A DNA stretch of 64,000 bases from the NCBI GenBank assembly GCA_022578605.1, contig MU394144.1, positions 1 to 64,000 on the forward strand, given 5' to 3'. The DNA is from Camillea tinctor. Lineage: Eukaryota > Ascomycota > Sordariomycetes > Xylariales > Xylariaceae. Shown in pieces: positions 1 to 11,200 of this stretch (positions within the stretch are counted from its first letter, which is position 1; the number at the start of each line of letters is the position of its first letter). Both the position numbers and the translations under genes were made by a program. The notes beneath the pieces were generated by a model. It saw only the letters and a list, made by a program, of their open reading frames with translations. It searched no databases and was not told where the DNA came from.

Positions 1-947
1 TTTTCTACTACCTCCGACCTTTTTTTAATTTTAAATCTTTTTTTCGTTTCTACCCCCCTCGGAACTTTTTTCTACTACCTCCGAACTGATACCCGTCCTC
101 CCCTAAGGTAGGGGTTTAGTTAGTATAAGGCTGTTATCCGCCGATACTGACCAGGGTGGGTCCAGCATAATCCAATCGGGTGAATCAAAATTTGGATTGC
201 CAAGCTAATGGGATCGGCTTTTTTATGTAAAAAGTAAAAAGGGAAAAAAAGTCTTTTGAGTTCGGTAGCTGCAGGGGGGTTTAGTCAATCCTAGAATATC
301 AATAAAAAAAACATAATCTTTTTTTTTCCTGTCCTACCTGACTTGGCCTTCCCTACCACTTGCAAAAAAAATTGTGCATGTTGTTCTCAGGGGATCTTTC
401 GTGGTTTATCAACTTACAATCTCCATCTTACACTTTTCCCTCTCCTGTTCGTTTCTTCTTCTTGTCATACATACTACGACCTGAGATGAATTTCTAGGAC
501 AACGTGATAATTATCTGCATGTTCATTTTTTCTTCTCTTCTATATATGTACAATTCTTTATTCGGTTCCGGATCCTCGATTCTCCATTCACGTTAACCAC
601 GATTCCACGGTACATACCAGTATTGGTCACGTCACCATTATTTTATTTTATTTTATTTATACCTTTTATCGGATTGCATACTTTCTGCCATCTTTGAAAA
701 CCTCTGCATCTCCCTAGCCGATTAAGGTCTCCGCGCACGCGTCACTCCTATTACCGACTTCCATCCACCATCGCATCTGTGGTCTTCTATCCATCCTGTA
801 GTGGCCCCTTGTGACTTCAATAGCCACCCGCCACAGCATCAACATCCGAATTATTAGGGGAGGACTGTTTATCACCGATTGCCGGTCCTATTCCCACGCG
901 CATACTGTCACCACCCACCCGCCTTACCACCTATCCGATTAGTCGTG
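1..947. other. Gene-free left edge, probable promoter/leader of the GATA gene
   Basis: No coding region is supported here. A 17-bp direct repeat occurs at 1-17 and again at 68-84, and T-rich tracts are frequent (e.g. 302-330). The stretch ends in pyrimidine-rich sequence, as is usual upstream of fungal genes. It probably contains the distal promoter of the GATA factor that follows. Confidence 0.4.
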
Positions 948-1602
948 ATGGAGGAAAGTGGAGTTACGACGCCGCTGCCACCGGCAACCATCGAGCCGAT
1001 ATCTCGACCTAGTTCGGCCTCGACAACAGCTTCGGCAGCAGTGGCCCAACTCCCAGCCATCGCTTCGCTGGCAACAAGTACAGAAACCAGTTCACCACAA
1101 TTAAGGTGCGTACACATCTAATCCATAGCGGTAAACCCCCTACATGAGTGCACAACGTGTGTGTATGTGTGCTGTGTGTGTGCATGGATGCGTGGATTGG
1201 CATAGTGGACGGGGAGAGGTTAAGAGACGCGAGAGACGATTGGGACGCGCGATGTGGGTTAGGGTCAATTGCATACCTATTCAATGGCTGTCAAAGGTCT
1301 AGCGGCAACTTGGATAAATCATTCAATTTGACCCAACCACAGGGAATGAGGGTTGCTGTGGTTTGAACTACCAAAGAAACGGTAGCAATCGCAGCAATAC
1401 AAATTCTCCTACCAAGTCGCGCAACCTGTGTTGACACCGAGAGAATTTCCTATTCCTCACCTCCACTACAACACCAACGAGAAGAAACGAAACGAAACAA
1501 TACGATACAAGAGGGACCAGGACCAAGGCCTGTCTTTTTTTTTTTTTGTGTTCTTTGTTCTCTCTCCCCCTGTCAACCCACATCTTTCTCAACCACACAC
1601 AT

Positions 1603-1645
<43 letters not shown>

Positions 1646-1955
1646 CGCCGATGCAATAACTATTTCTTCTTCTATTAGTTACTGATAAGATCGCATATTT
1701 AGAGAAACAAGTACACCGGCACCTACTACACCGGCACCCGCACCACCTCCTGCACCAGCATCAGAACCTGAACCTGTGGCTGAACCTGTGTCTGAACCTG
1801 TATCTGAACCTGTATCTGTACCCGTATCCGTGCCTGTGCCTGCACCTGCACCTGCACCCGTACTTACGTCTTTACCGACACCTACACAACCACCGGCACC
1901 CATGAATATCAATTCTTCACCGGCAGCGCACGCGCCCACACCATCGGGCAATCTG
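948..1955 (+). CDS. Candidate upstream coding exons giving a long isoform of the GATA factor
   Basis: Two low-complexity stretches here can be spliced in frame onto the GATA gene. Candidate exon 1 runs from an ATG at 948 to 1105 (donor gtgcgt, phase 2). Candidate exon 2 runs from 1703 (acceptor tttag) to 1955, followed by a perfect gtaagt donor in phase 0. Candidate exon 3 would start at 2451 after ccatcag and read without a stop into the ATG at 2481. The encoded extension is rich in Ser, Thr, Pro and Ala. Its second part is a run of Pro-Val-Ser-Glu units made by a 12-bp minisatellite. The long protein would have 465 residues. In Aspergillus areB and Fusarium areB, several transcripts with different 5' ends are known, so such an isoform is plausible. 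It could equally be untranslated leader. The first intron would be long (597 nt). Confidence 0.4.
1604..1643. repeat. (CA)20 microsatellite
   Basis: Forty uninterrupted bases of CA dinucleotide repeat lie inside the candidate first intron upstream of the GATA factor. A run of this length is expected to vary between strains. Confidence 0.95.
1761..1860 (+). repeat. 12-bp minisatellite encoding Pro-Val-Ser-Glu type units
   Basis: Roughly eight imperfect copies of a 6/12-bp unit (consensus tctgaacctgta) lie in tandem. The array stays open in the frame of candidate exon 2, where it would encode alternating Glu-Pro-Val-Ser and then Pro-Ala/Pro-Val dipeptides. Confidence 0.8.
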
Positions 1956-2480
1956 GTAAGTGGTTAACCCGCTTTTCCTTCTGTTAGGTTGTCTTGTGTT
2001 ATTATTATCACCATTATTATTATTATTGTCATTATCATGATCATGATCATGATTATTATCATTATTACTTTTTAGTTATTGTTATTGTCATTGTTTTCTT
2101 TTTTCTTTTTTTTATTTCCTTTCCCCCCATCGCACTTATTGCCGCTCATGTTCAATTATACCCACTATGTCGAGATTAGACCCAATCGTTATCTGCAGGC
2201 TAAGCACGGTGGATGACCGATATGATGAGTTGCTTTGTGTCATATCTCACTATCTTTTGAGGTCCCCGGTATGTGCAAGTGGGGATCTCGTACATGAGAT
2301 TGGGTATTGTCCAATCACAAGCCGCAGAAATTGTCTTCTTATCATATGTGCATACCCACTTTCCAGATTTCCCTTCCCTCCCAAATTTTTTTTATCATAT
2401 CTAATCGTCGTATCAACCCATCATTCCCTCTGAACTTGTCGCGCCATCAGTCAACACATTTCTCCTTTTCAATCCTCACC

Positions 2481-3511
2481 ATGATGGCCTCTCACCCCAC
2501 AGCTGCCACTGCCACTGCTAACGGTGACACACCATCTACACAGCCCACCTGCCAAAACTGCAGCACCTCCACCACTCCCCTATGGCGTCGCGACGAGACC
2601 GGCGCTGTCCTCTGCAATGCCTGTGGCTTGTTCCTTAAGCTGCACGGCCGCCCGCGCCCGATATCGTTGAAGACCGATGTGATCAAGAGCCGGAACCGTG
2701 TCAAGACAATGCGACCAGATATGCAGATGAAGAAAAAGGTAAAATACATTCCAAGCGCAAAGCCTGATTGACTAGCTACCGGTCTTGCTAACCTATCTAC
2801 CCTACCTTCTAGCAGAGTCTCCCTGCCAACCCCAACGGCAACAACTTCCAGAGCCATGATGCTGCCACCGCTGCAGCTCTCGCTGCCGTCCGCGCCACCC
2901 AACAGAAGCACACGAATGGACACGGACATGGGGATTCGCCCGTCTCCCGCACTGCGACTCCCAATGTCTATGACCCACATCTCGCTTTCCAAGCCATGGA
3001 TCATTTCCAGCCCGATAGCCTTGCCCAGTATTCTCTCCCTGGCACTTCTCCTGGCCGCCCGGCCTCCCCCATCAATGGCGAACAGCAGTCTATGGAAGTC
3101 CCCCAGACCCATGAACAGCTTATCGCTGCGAACTCGAGCCTGAAGACGCGTGTTAGCGAACTAGAGGTGATCAATGATCTGTATAGATCTCGACTACAAC
3201 AACTTGAGCAGGATAACCAGACTGCGGACAACTACCGCCATGCCGCCGAGATGTCAGCTAAGGAAGCTGCCACCGAGCGCGCACAGCGGGATGAGATCCA
3301 GCGACAACTGGAAGACAGCCATCGCAGAGAGAATATCCTCAAGCGGAGACTTGATGAGATGGAACAAGAAATCCAGGATCTGAAAACCAAGGTAGACGAA
3401 TCCGAGTCTGGCCGTGCTGCCAAGAAACCTAGACTCGAGGAGCCTAAGGAAGAAGAGACGAAATCGGAAGAAGCCATGGACACGACAACAACACCCCAGT
3501 CTGCTTCATAG
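2481..3511 (+). CDS. areB: GATA zinc-finger transcription factor with C-terminal coiled coil (AreB/ASD-4/Gzf3 type)
   Basis: Exon 1 is 2481-2738 and exon 2 is 2813-3511, with a phase-0 intron (gtaaaa...ttctag); an acceptor three bases downstream is also possible. The protein has 318 residues. Residues 24-48 hold one GATA finger with spacing Cys-X2-Cys-X17-Cys-X2-Cys, the loop length typical of fungal GATA factors, followed by the basic tail. From about residue 185 to 290 there is a long Leu/Glu/Arg/Gln-rich coiled coil, then an acidic Lys/Glu tail. One finger followed by a leucine zipper is the architecture of AreB in Aspergillus, ASD-4 in Neurospora and yeast Gzf3/Dal80. These bind GATA sites and mostly oppose the nitrogen activator AreA. 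The start at 2481 gives a short N-terminus; a longer form may exist (see 948-1955). The iron regulator SreA is excluded because it has two fingers and a Cys-rich linker. Confidence 0.93.
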
Positions 3512-4634
3512 CTTTTTGCAACTTGATATTCTCTTGTTGATTCCGATGATACCTCTTCTGCAGAGCCATGGATGTCTGCGCTGGATTGATGAGAATTGGC
3601 ATGGATATTCCAAGCCAGTTACGCTATTTTACCTGTACTATTACCCACCCCAAGTTACGAGTTTTCTTTGATCGGTTATATTTCCTGTCGTTCTTCGGAC
3701 CTAAAAGCCGGGTTAGCAATCTTTGACTTGGCCCAAGACGATTTCCCTAATACAAAAAAAGGAGGCGATGGATGGTTAATGTGCACCTAGCTGCGATACC
3801 TAGTTCCAAGCTAAATAGGGCTGGGGCTGGAAGCAGGGGCTAGTTGCATCAAGGGGAGGGGGAAAGGAGGGGGTGGAAGTGTCTTAACGATGATGGGGAG
3901 GCCTCTAATGCTTGCGTCCGATCAGCTAAGAGGAATGTGGCAAGCGAATGGGAGTTAGAGGAGTCACTCTGTTGTATTGTGTGCCACCACCACTGCTTAG
4001 TGGCACAGGAATAAAAAAGTTGATTGTATTCCGGATTTATTAGTTTGTAAATGTTCCTTAATTTCGGTGACTTGAAATAACTTTTTCACCCTAATACTAG
4101 TATGCTTCTTTCACTTACCACCCAGAAAACTCGGGCGACGCTACTTCTCAGCCATGCTCTCGCACAGGTATAGCATTGGTTCTGGTACTCCCTCTACCTG
4201 CTACTTACCTGGGGTTATATGAGTCATCTGCAAACCTACGTATTATAGCACAAGTAGACAATGCGTTATTAAACAATATGTACTGGCCTCGGGAATAGGA
4301 AACATGGATGGGCTCGTTAGCCTATATATATATATATATATATATATTTAATATTGTATACGCGTATTGGAGTGTTTAAATACCCAGTTCTAAAGGGGCC
4401 AATGGCTATACTTTTTGTTACATTGCTCCTAACCTCGTGCTATGCTGAACACCAGCGAGCAGATCGAGGTAGGCTAGGTAGTTGGTAAAGTGAGTTCTTA
4501 ATACTTTTTTTTTCCCGCCTCGCTTTGTTTTTGATCCCCAGACCTGGTCTTAAGTCGGAGAACTTCTTTTCTTTCCTTGCCTCCCCTTCCCGCTGATATC
4601 TACCATCCTCTCCTCTCTCCTCTTCCTCCCCCTT
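3512..4634. other. Spacer between GATA gene and small membrane protein gene
   Basis: This holds the 3' region of the GATA gene and the 3' region of the convergent small gene. No conserved coding sequence was seen. A (TA)12 run sits at 4323-4347. Two short plus-strand frames around 3596-3790 have no family character. Confidence 0.5.
4323..4347. repeat. (TA)12 microsatellite
   Basis: An uninterrupted TA run in the spacer downstream of the GATA factor. Confidence 0.9.
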
Positions 4635-5036
4635 TCACCGCCGCACCCCCTGCCCCTCCGCCTCCCTATCCGCCTTCTTAAACCCCATCAGCTCGCCAAT
4701 CACCCCGCCCGGCTTCGGCACCGGACACTCCTTCCGCCTCTCCCTCGTGGCCTCGCTTCCCCTGCCCGCATCCCCCTCTTCCTCGGAACTACTGAACTGC
4801 ACGATCCCCCCGTCTTTGCTTTCTGGTTCGCGCCGCCGCCGCCGCACCCGCCGCCGCCGCGTCGTCCCGTCGGCGCTGACGATAATCTCGTATTCACCCC
4901 CCGCGTCGGCGTAGGATACCCGAGGCGCCGGGCACGGCAGGATGTGCGGCAGCCCGACGACGAGGAAGCTCGCGAGGACCGTGGTGGCGAAGAGCGAGGA
5001 GGTCATGCGCGAGCGCGGGTGCAGGTGCGGTGTCAT
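4635..5036 (-). CDS. Small conserved fungal single-pass membrane protein, function unknown
   Basis: This is an intronless frame of 133 residues. The start at 5036 has a good context (ccaccATG); a second Met at residue 11 is also possible. A hydrophobic segment spans about residues 12-33. It is followed by a Cys-Pro-Ala-Pro-Arg motif, a strongly basic Arg-rich stretch (about 59-70), an acidic Ser/Glu stretch, and a second conserved-looking motif near the C-terminus (CPVPKPGGVIGELMGF). The order TM, CPAPR, basic linker, CPVPKPGG resembles a family of short proteins I recall from many filamentous ascomycetes. A mitochondrial or other organelle membrane location is likely from the N-terminus, but I cannot name the function. 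The reverse frames here are GC-rich shadows. Confidence 0.75.
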   Translation of the reverse strand: MTPHLHPRSRMTSSLFATTVLASFLVVGLPHILPCPAPRVSYADAGGEYEIIVSADGTTRRRRVRRRRREPESKDGGIVQFSSSEEEGDAGRGSEATRERRKECPVPKPGGVIGELMGFKKADREAEGQGVRR

Positions 5037-5940
5037 GGTGGTTTGGTTTGGGCTGAGGGGCGCGCGGTGAGGGGGGGATCAGGACGGTGGTGGTGATGAG
5101 GAGGGAGAGAGACCATCTGGGATTTTGGTGGTTAGTCGAGGACTGGGTTCTTGTGGGTGGAGAACAAAATTATAATTTTTCTTCTTTATCTTGGTTAGAT
5201 AGATAGGTATGTATGTTCGTACCTATGGAATGAATTGGACCTCGTATCTAGGTCATGACGAGTAAGGGGTAGGTAGATTGGTCTTGGGAGACGCCCGTTG
5301 AACCCGGTAGGTCCTGGTTTGGTGGTGATAGTGGTGTAAGATAGTGGCAGTGGTGGTGGGCGGGCAGTTTTCCCCAATGCGACTTACAAAAGCTTCAAAT
5401 TCGATTCGTAGGTTCCACCCAATTGCATCCAATGGAAATGCCCAATGACGTTGATTTGCACCGAGGATTTACCGTGTGTGATTCTTCTCTTATCTTTTTT
5501 TTTTAAGCCGCAGAAGCTCAGACCAGGAAGGTGGTAGGGGAATAGACTTAAGTTAGAAGCATGGGTCTCGTGGTCTGAAGTCATGCTTTGGCTGGTGCCG
5601 GTCCCTGGTCTGGTTCCACTTAAAAATGGGTATGCTTTACGCTAAAGTTAGTACCACGAATTTTTAGCTTGATTTCGCGACTTTCTTATAGTAACATTAA
5701 ATTATTACTCTGTACATACAAAATCCCACGCGACAAAAGCTTCTAGTTAAGAAAATCGATGATTGATATCAACATCTCTTGGCAATAAAAATACATATAC
5801 CTCTCTCCTGCCAGTTTAATCCTTTGCTCGAACCATAGATATAGGTTAACCTATACATTATAACAAGATCAGCTCAATTACTACTGTCTCATTAGGCGCG
5901 ACGCACACGCCTTGTCGCAGCAACAACCGCCGCCGCAAAC
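5037..5940. other. Divergent intergenic region, small membrane protein / phosphatase
   Basis: The two flanking genes diverge from here, so both promoters should lie in this stretch. No gene was seen; the short frames at 5195-5584 on the minus strand have no recognisable features. Confidence 0.5.
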
Positions 5941-7436
5941 ATGAGCGACCTTGATAAGTACAGCGCCCTCATCCTTCATCCCTTCCTCCCTCTCGTAAAG
6001 TTTCATCAGAGCCTTAACTCATACTTATTACTATACTACGTATAGGGCGATTGCTCAGCTGAGGGCCTGTCGTCCCATACCCGAAGCCCAGGTTAGAGAA
6101 GTCTGCCACAAGGCCCGCGAATTGTTGATCGAGGAGGGGAATGTCGTCACAGTCGCCGCCCCCGTTACGGTATGTATCATATTTCTATATATATACACGA
6201 TATGTATAAGTTGCTAACCTACATCTTCTTTCCCCCCAAAAAAGATATGCGGCGATATCCATGGGCAGTTCCATGACTTGATGGAACTGTTCCGAGTCGG
6301 CGGCGATCCGCCCGACACAAACTATCTCTTCATGGGTATGCAAGCCCTGTCTCCCCATGCGCAACCCTTTTGAATCATTCCTAACCCAAATCCTCCTCAT
6401 CGCAGGCGACTTTGTCGACCGTGGCTTCTACTCACTGGAATCTTTCCTCCTCCTTCTCTGCTTGAAGGTCCGCTACCCCGATCGCATGACCCTTATTCGG
6501 GGTAATCATGAATCACGCCAAATAACTACTGTATATGGGTTTTACGATGAATGTCTACGCAAGTATGGGAGCGCCAATGTGTGGCGATACTGTTGCGATA
6601 TATTTGATTACCTTGCTCTCGGTGCCATCGTGCTCGGCGCATCCAACACCCTCACCCCGCCGAACGACTCAACCCCAAACGAGGACTACATCGAGCAGGA
6701 GATCGAGATCGAGGTCTGTAATGCAGACGGAGATATCATGAGCCGGTTTACGAGACGGAATAGTGATCATAGTTCTGGCAGCGAGCAGCAGAGGAGTCCC
6801 ATTAATGGGACGGGGGCCAAGACTGGGCCGCCTGGGTCCGGTGCCTCGGGGTCAAGCGGGGGAACGATCGGCAACCCAACCGGTGCCGTGCTGTGCGTGC
6901 ACGGAGGGTTGTCGCCGCTCATTGACACGGTGGATAAGATCCGTCTGCTCGATCGCAAACAGGAGGTTCCTCACGAGGGCGCCATGTGCGACCTACTGTG
7001 GTCGGACCCGGACGAAATCGACGGCTGGGGCCTGTCGCCACGTGGTGCTGGGTTCCTCTTCGGCGCGGACATTGTCAAAGTCTTCAACCACCGAAACGAC
7101 CTGTCGCTCATCGCGCGTGCGCACCAGCTCGTTATGGAGGGTTTCAAGGAGATGTTCGATGCGAGCATCGTCACGGTCTGGTCCGCCCCCAACTACTGCT
7201 ACCGCTGCGGCAACGTGGCCGCCGTCCTCGAACTGTCCGAGGACCCCAGCGGTGAGGGTTTATTTGCTCGCAGCAATGGCGATGTCGGTCGGAGCAACGG
7301 CATGAGGGGCGTTATGATGGAGAATGATAATGGGCTTAAGAGCGGGCCTGCCCGGAGATACCGCGTCTTCCAGGCGGCCCCTCAGGACTCGAGGGGTATG
7401 CCAGCCAAGAAGCCGGTGGCTGATTACTTCCTATGA
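5941..7436 (+). CDS. ppg1: Serine/threonine protein phosphatase, PP2A family (PPG1-type, PP4-like) catalytic subunit
   Basis: Four exons (5941-5957, 6046-6169, 6245-6335, 6406-7436) give 420 residues. The first exon is only 17 nt, and phases 2, 0 and 1 all close. The metallophosphatase motifs are intact: GDIHGQ (exon 3), GDFVDRG (across the exon 3/4 junction), RGNHES, the later HGGLSP, and YCYRCGN near the C-terminus. The protein ends in the PP2A-family tail DYFL, the site methylated in PP2A-like enzymes. The catalytic core resembles animal PP4 most. The third PP2A-like gene of filamentous ascomycetes, beside PP2A and Sit4, is usually called ppg1/ppgA, hence the symbol. An insertion of about 80 residues (roughly 157-239; Ser/Gly/Asn-rich with a Glu-Ile repeat) splits the core just before HGGLSP. 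A second short insertion precedes the last 30 residues. PP2A proper and Sit4/PP6 fit less well. Confidence 0.92.
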
Positions 7437-8208
7437 GTCCTTTGATCGGTGAGGGGTCACATCCGGAAACAGTGCTATACGATAAGAGGAACAAATGAAG
7501 CGGAAAGATGAGATGGATTGTTAAATGTGTACTTACTGTACGGTATTTTTTTGTTGTTCTAAATCACTCAATCGATGGTGATGATGGGCGTTTGGGAATC
7601 GGAGTAGGGTACTAATAGGGAGGATAAAGGCAGCACGCAAAATATGCACACACTTATATCAACAGAAAAAACCAGACAGGAGACACAGACAGACAGACAG
7701 ACATAGTATGTAGGGCGCAGGATGGGATCGCATAGCTACCAATTCAGGTTATCATTATTTTCCCCTTTACCGTTTTTATCCAAACCTACAATAAAAGGAG
7801 CGAGAGAGTCTCCCTATGAAGCCCCTTTTCCCGTTACTTCACTTGGGTCAGAGGATTACGAGATCACGCACCATATGCTCACAAAACCGTCAGGGGTAAT
7901 AGAAATAAGAATACAATTTCTAGGAACTAACAAAGGGAACAAGTAGATTACATGACGTTTGTGTACCCAGGTAGGCCAGGTCTCTTCCTGCCATTCCATC
8001 CTGTCCATCTACTCCTTACTTTCCTCAGCTTGGTAGAAACCTCATGACAAACTGAGTAATTGTATCTCACCAAAAAAGCCTTTCCTCCTTAATCCCGCAA
8101 TGAGGGCTATTAATCAATCAATCAATCAACCGACCATCCATCCTTATCCCCCCTTTAACCCGAGAATAACTCTCTTTCTCTCTGTCTATCTATCTAGCCT
8201 ATCTCCCC
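7437..8208. other. Convergent 3' spacer, phosphatase / large low-complexity gene
   Basis: Both neighbours end here, so no promoter is expected. A (CAGA)n run lies at about 7686-7703. The short plus-strand frame at 7722-7946 has no recognisable features. Confidence 0.5.
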
Positions 8209-11200
8209 TTACAGCTCAGCAATCCAAATGTTCGTCCCTGCGGCATGAATCCACTTCGGGGCCGGGAAGTTCTTCTTACCGCCAGCAATCGACGGCAGCC
8301 CGGGGTCGGCCTTCTTCTGCTGGCCCACCTCCGCCGAGATCTTCGCGATCCACGCGTCGCTCAGCAGGCTCTTCAGCGCCGGCCACCCGTCCGACCCCTC
8401 GATCCCGATGAACGCCATCACGCCGCCGTCCGCCCCGTCCCCCGGCACCTTCGTGCCCTTCTGCTTCAGCAGCTGCGCGTTCAGCGCCGCCGCCGCCTCC
8501 TGCACTTGGTCCGCCGTGTACGAGACCCCGTTTACCAAGTACGCGGGCTGCGTGCCCGCGGCCGTGAGCGGGGGCGGCGCGAGCCCCTGGGGTACCGCGC
8601 CGGGCGGCGGCGTGCCCGGGTCTTGAGGCGGCGGCGCGAGCCCTTGGGGGGCCGCGCTAGGCGGGAGCTTGCCTAGGTCTTGAGGCGGCGGCGCGAGCCC
8701 TTGGGGCACCGCGCCGGGCGGGGGCGTGCCCGGGTCTTGAGGCGGCGCGGGGGGTTGCTTCGGCCCGAATTGGAGGGGGTTCTGCTTCGCCTGCGGCTGC
8801 GACTGCGGCGGCTTGGGTTGCTTCCCCTTGCTCTTCTTCTGCGCCTGGATCATGCCGAGGATGGACTGGATGCCGGTGCCTTTCTTGCCGGGGCCGGGAG
8901 GCGGCTTGGTGACGCCCCCGTAGGTGGGGCCCTTGACGGTCTTCGAGCCGCTCTTCTTGCCTCCTCCGAGAGGGCCCTCGAGCGGGTTGGGCGCAGCTGA
9001 AGGCGAGATTGTAATCAGAGGTTCAGGCACGTCACTGAGGTCGTCGTCGTCGCCGTAGACATTGCCGCCGTTGTCGCCCTTGCCGCCGTTGCTGTAGACG
9101 TCGTCGTCGTCGTCATCGTCGCCGGAGTCGTCAAATTTGCCAATGGCGGCGATATCCTCCGGGAGATCGGCCGTCAGGAAGTCGTCCCAGTACTTCACGT
9201 TGGACTTGGCTAACGTGTTGACCAGAGCCATCATTCTGGTCCCGAGGCGGGCGCGGGCGTCCTCCAGGGAGCTGCTGGCCTTCTTCGCGTTCTCCCACTC
9301 TGTTTCCAACCTGCTGTGGTTCTTATCTGTCCAGTTCCAATAGTACCCAAGCCAGATCCGGCGTAGGCCGCGCTCGAACTCCTCGAACCACGCTTCTCCG
9401 ATTGCCGCCTCGTCCCCGTCATCCGGTCCGTCTACGGAGAGCCATAAATCGTAGTCTTCAAACAAGAATCCCATCGGCCACGGGCCCGTCCCTTTCTTTT
9501 TCTGGCCCTGGGTAGTAGCCTTCTTGTTATTTTTAGGCGGGGTTTTGGGCGGCGCCGGCGACTTTGCTCCATTTCCTGCGCCACCGTCATCACCACCACC
9601 ACCACCACCACCACCACCACCATCACCACCACCTCCTCCTCCATCACCACCACCTCCTCCTCCACCTCCTCCTCCACCTCCACCTCCATCACCTCCATCA
9701 CCTCCACCTCCACCTCCACCTCCTCCATCATCATCATCAGGAGGTTCGTAGTCGGGTGCAAAATTAGGCCACATATCGGGGTCCTCTCCATCATAGAGGC
9801 CGACACCTCCACCGATACCTGTTAGGTTGCCAGGTTTACCGATCTGCGAGGCAAACGGTTCCTTCTGCAGGTCAGGGAAGTTCACATTAAATGCCGGGGC
9901 GGTGAGCTGCGAATTCATGAACCGAGCTATCTCTCTAACGGCCGTGTAACGCGTCCACAAGGTAACCCAGCCCATTGGAGCATCGGGTTGCCCTGCTTCC
10001 TTCGAAGCCTTTTGCTGATCTTCCACTACCTGGATGAATAGGTCCCGAACAAAGGTGAACACCTGCTCTTTGGGGTTGGGAGTATAGGGATACGCCGCCA
10101 AGAGCGAAGTCCATAGCGCCTCCACAAAATTCAGGAGCCAGACCGTGTCAGACATGATTTCCTGCTGGCCAAACTGCGAAGCCATCATGTACTCCGTGTA
10201 GCTGTATTGGGCAAAAGCGTCATAGGTAATGCCGGGGAAAAACTGTGATTTGTGCTGTGCTGTCAAAGCAGCAAAGTTAGATAGCTTCTTAAGTCCTGCT
10301 ATGTCAGGGGGTTGATAAAGTTGCTTTTCCGGAGCTTGAACCTTAGATTGAGGTGGAACTGGAGGATTGGCCGGAGCCTGCGTAGAAGATTGAGCATTGG
10401 GTTGAGATGCAGCCTTGGATTGAGGTGGGACTGGAGGCTTGGCCTGGGATGAAGCCTGCGCCTTGGGTTGAGTTGCAGCCTTGGTCTGAGCCGGATCTTG
10501 AGCCTTGGATTGGGGTGGAACTGGAGGCTTAGCCGGAGCCTGGGTAGAAGATTGAGCAGGCTGTTTGGACGCGAAAGCGGAGAAATCCAGAGGTTCAGGC
10601 AAGCCTGTGACCTTATAAACATTATCTTCACCGTATACATTCTTAATGTGGGCTTTGAGCGCGTCTCTGAGTTGTGCGTACGTGTTGTCCTGGTGAACCG
10701 TGAACTTATGAACCTTGAGGAAGTGGCGGAAACTGTCCGTAACCTGTTGATGGCTGATGTTAAAGACGTCCATAGTGACGTAGCCCATCGAGCCGTCCAG
10801 CAGCAACATCTGTTCGAGGTACATGTAATATCTGGCGATGGACAAGAATTCGTCGTTTTGGATCGCTTCGGGCAGCGTAGCCTTGTAATCATCATACTTG
10901 TTCCAATATCTCAGCCACTTTGGTGTAAAGCCTGGATCGTGCTTCCAAGCTTCATCTGCGCTCAAGCTATACTTGTAAGGCGCATCAGGGTCCTTGGCAG
11001 GCCCTTGGACAGGCCCTTGAGCAGGATCCTTGGCAGGCTCCTGGGCAGGGTCCTTGGAAGGGTCCTGAGGGGGGTTATTAGGGCCATTAGGAGGACCGCT
11101 AGGAGGACCGCTAGGAGGACCGTTAGGAGGACCACTAGGAGGACCACTGGGAGGACCACTGGGAGGAGGGGTGTTTGGTCCTTGGGGACCGCCACCCACG

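Noticed and set aside
9524..9767. Plus-strand frames of poly-Pro, poly-His and similar
   Set aside because: They are antisense readings of the Gly/Asp repeat of the 1902-residue protein.
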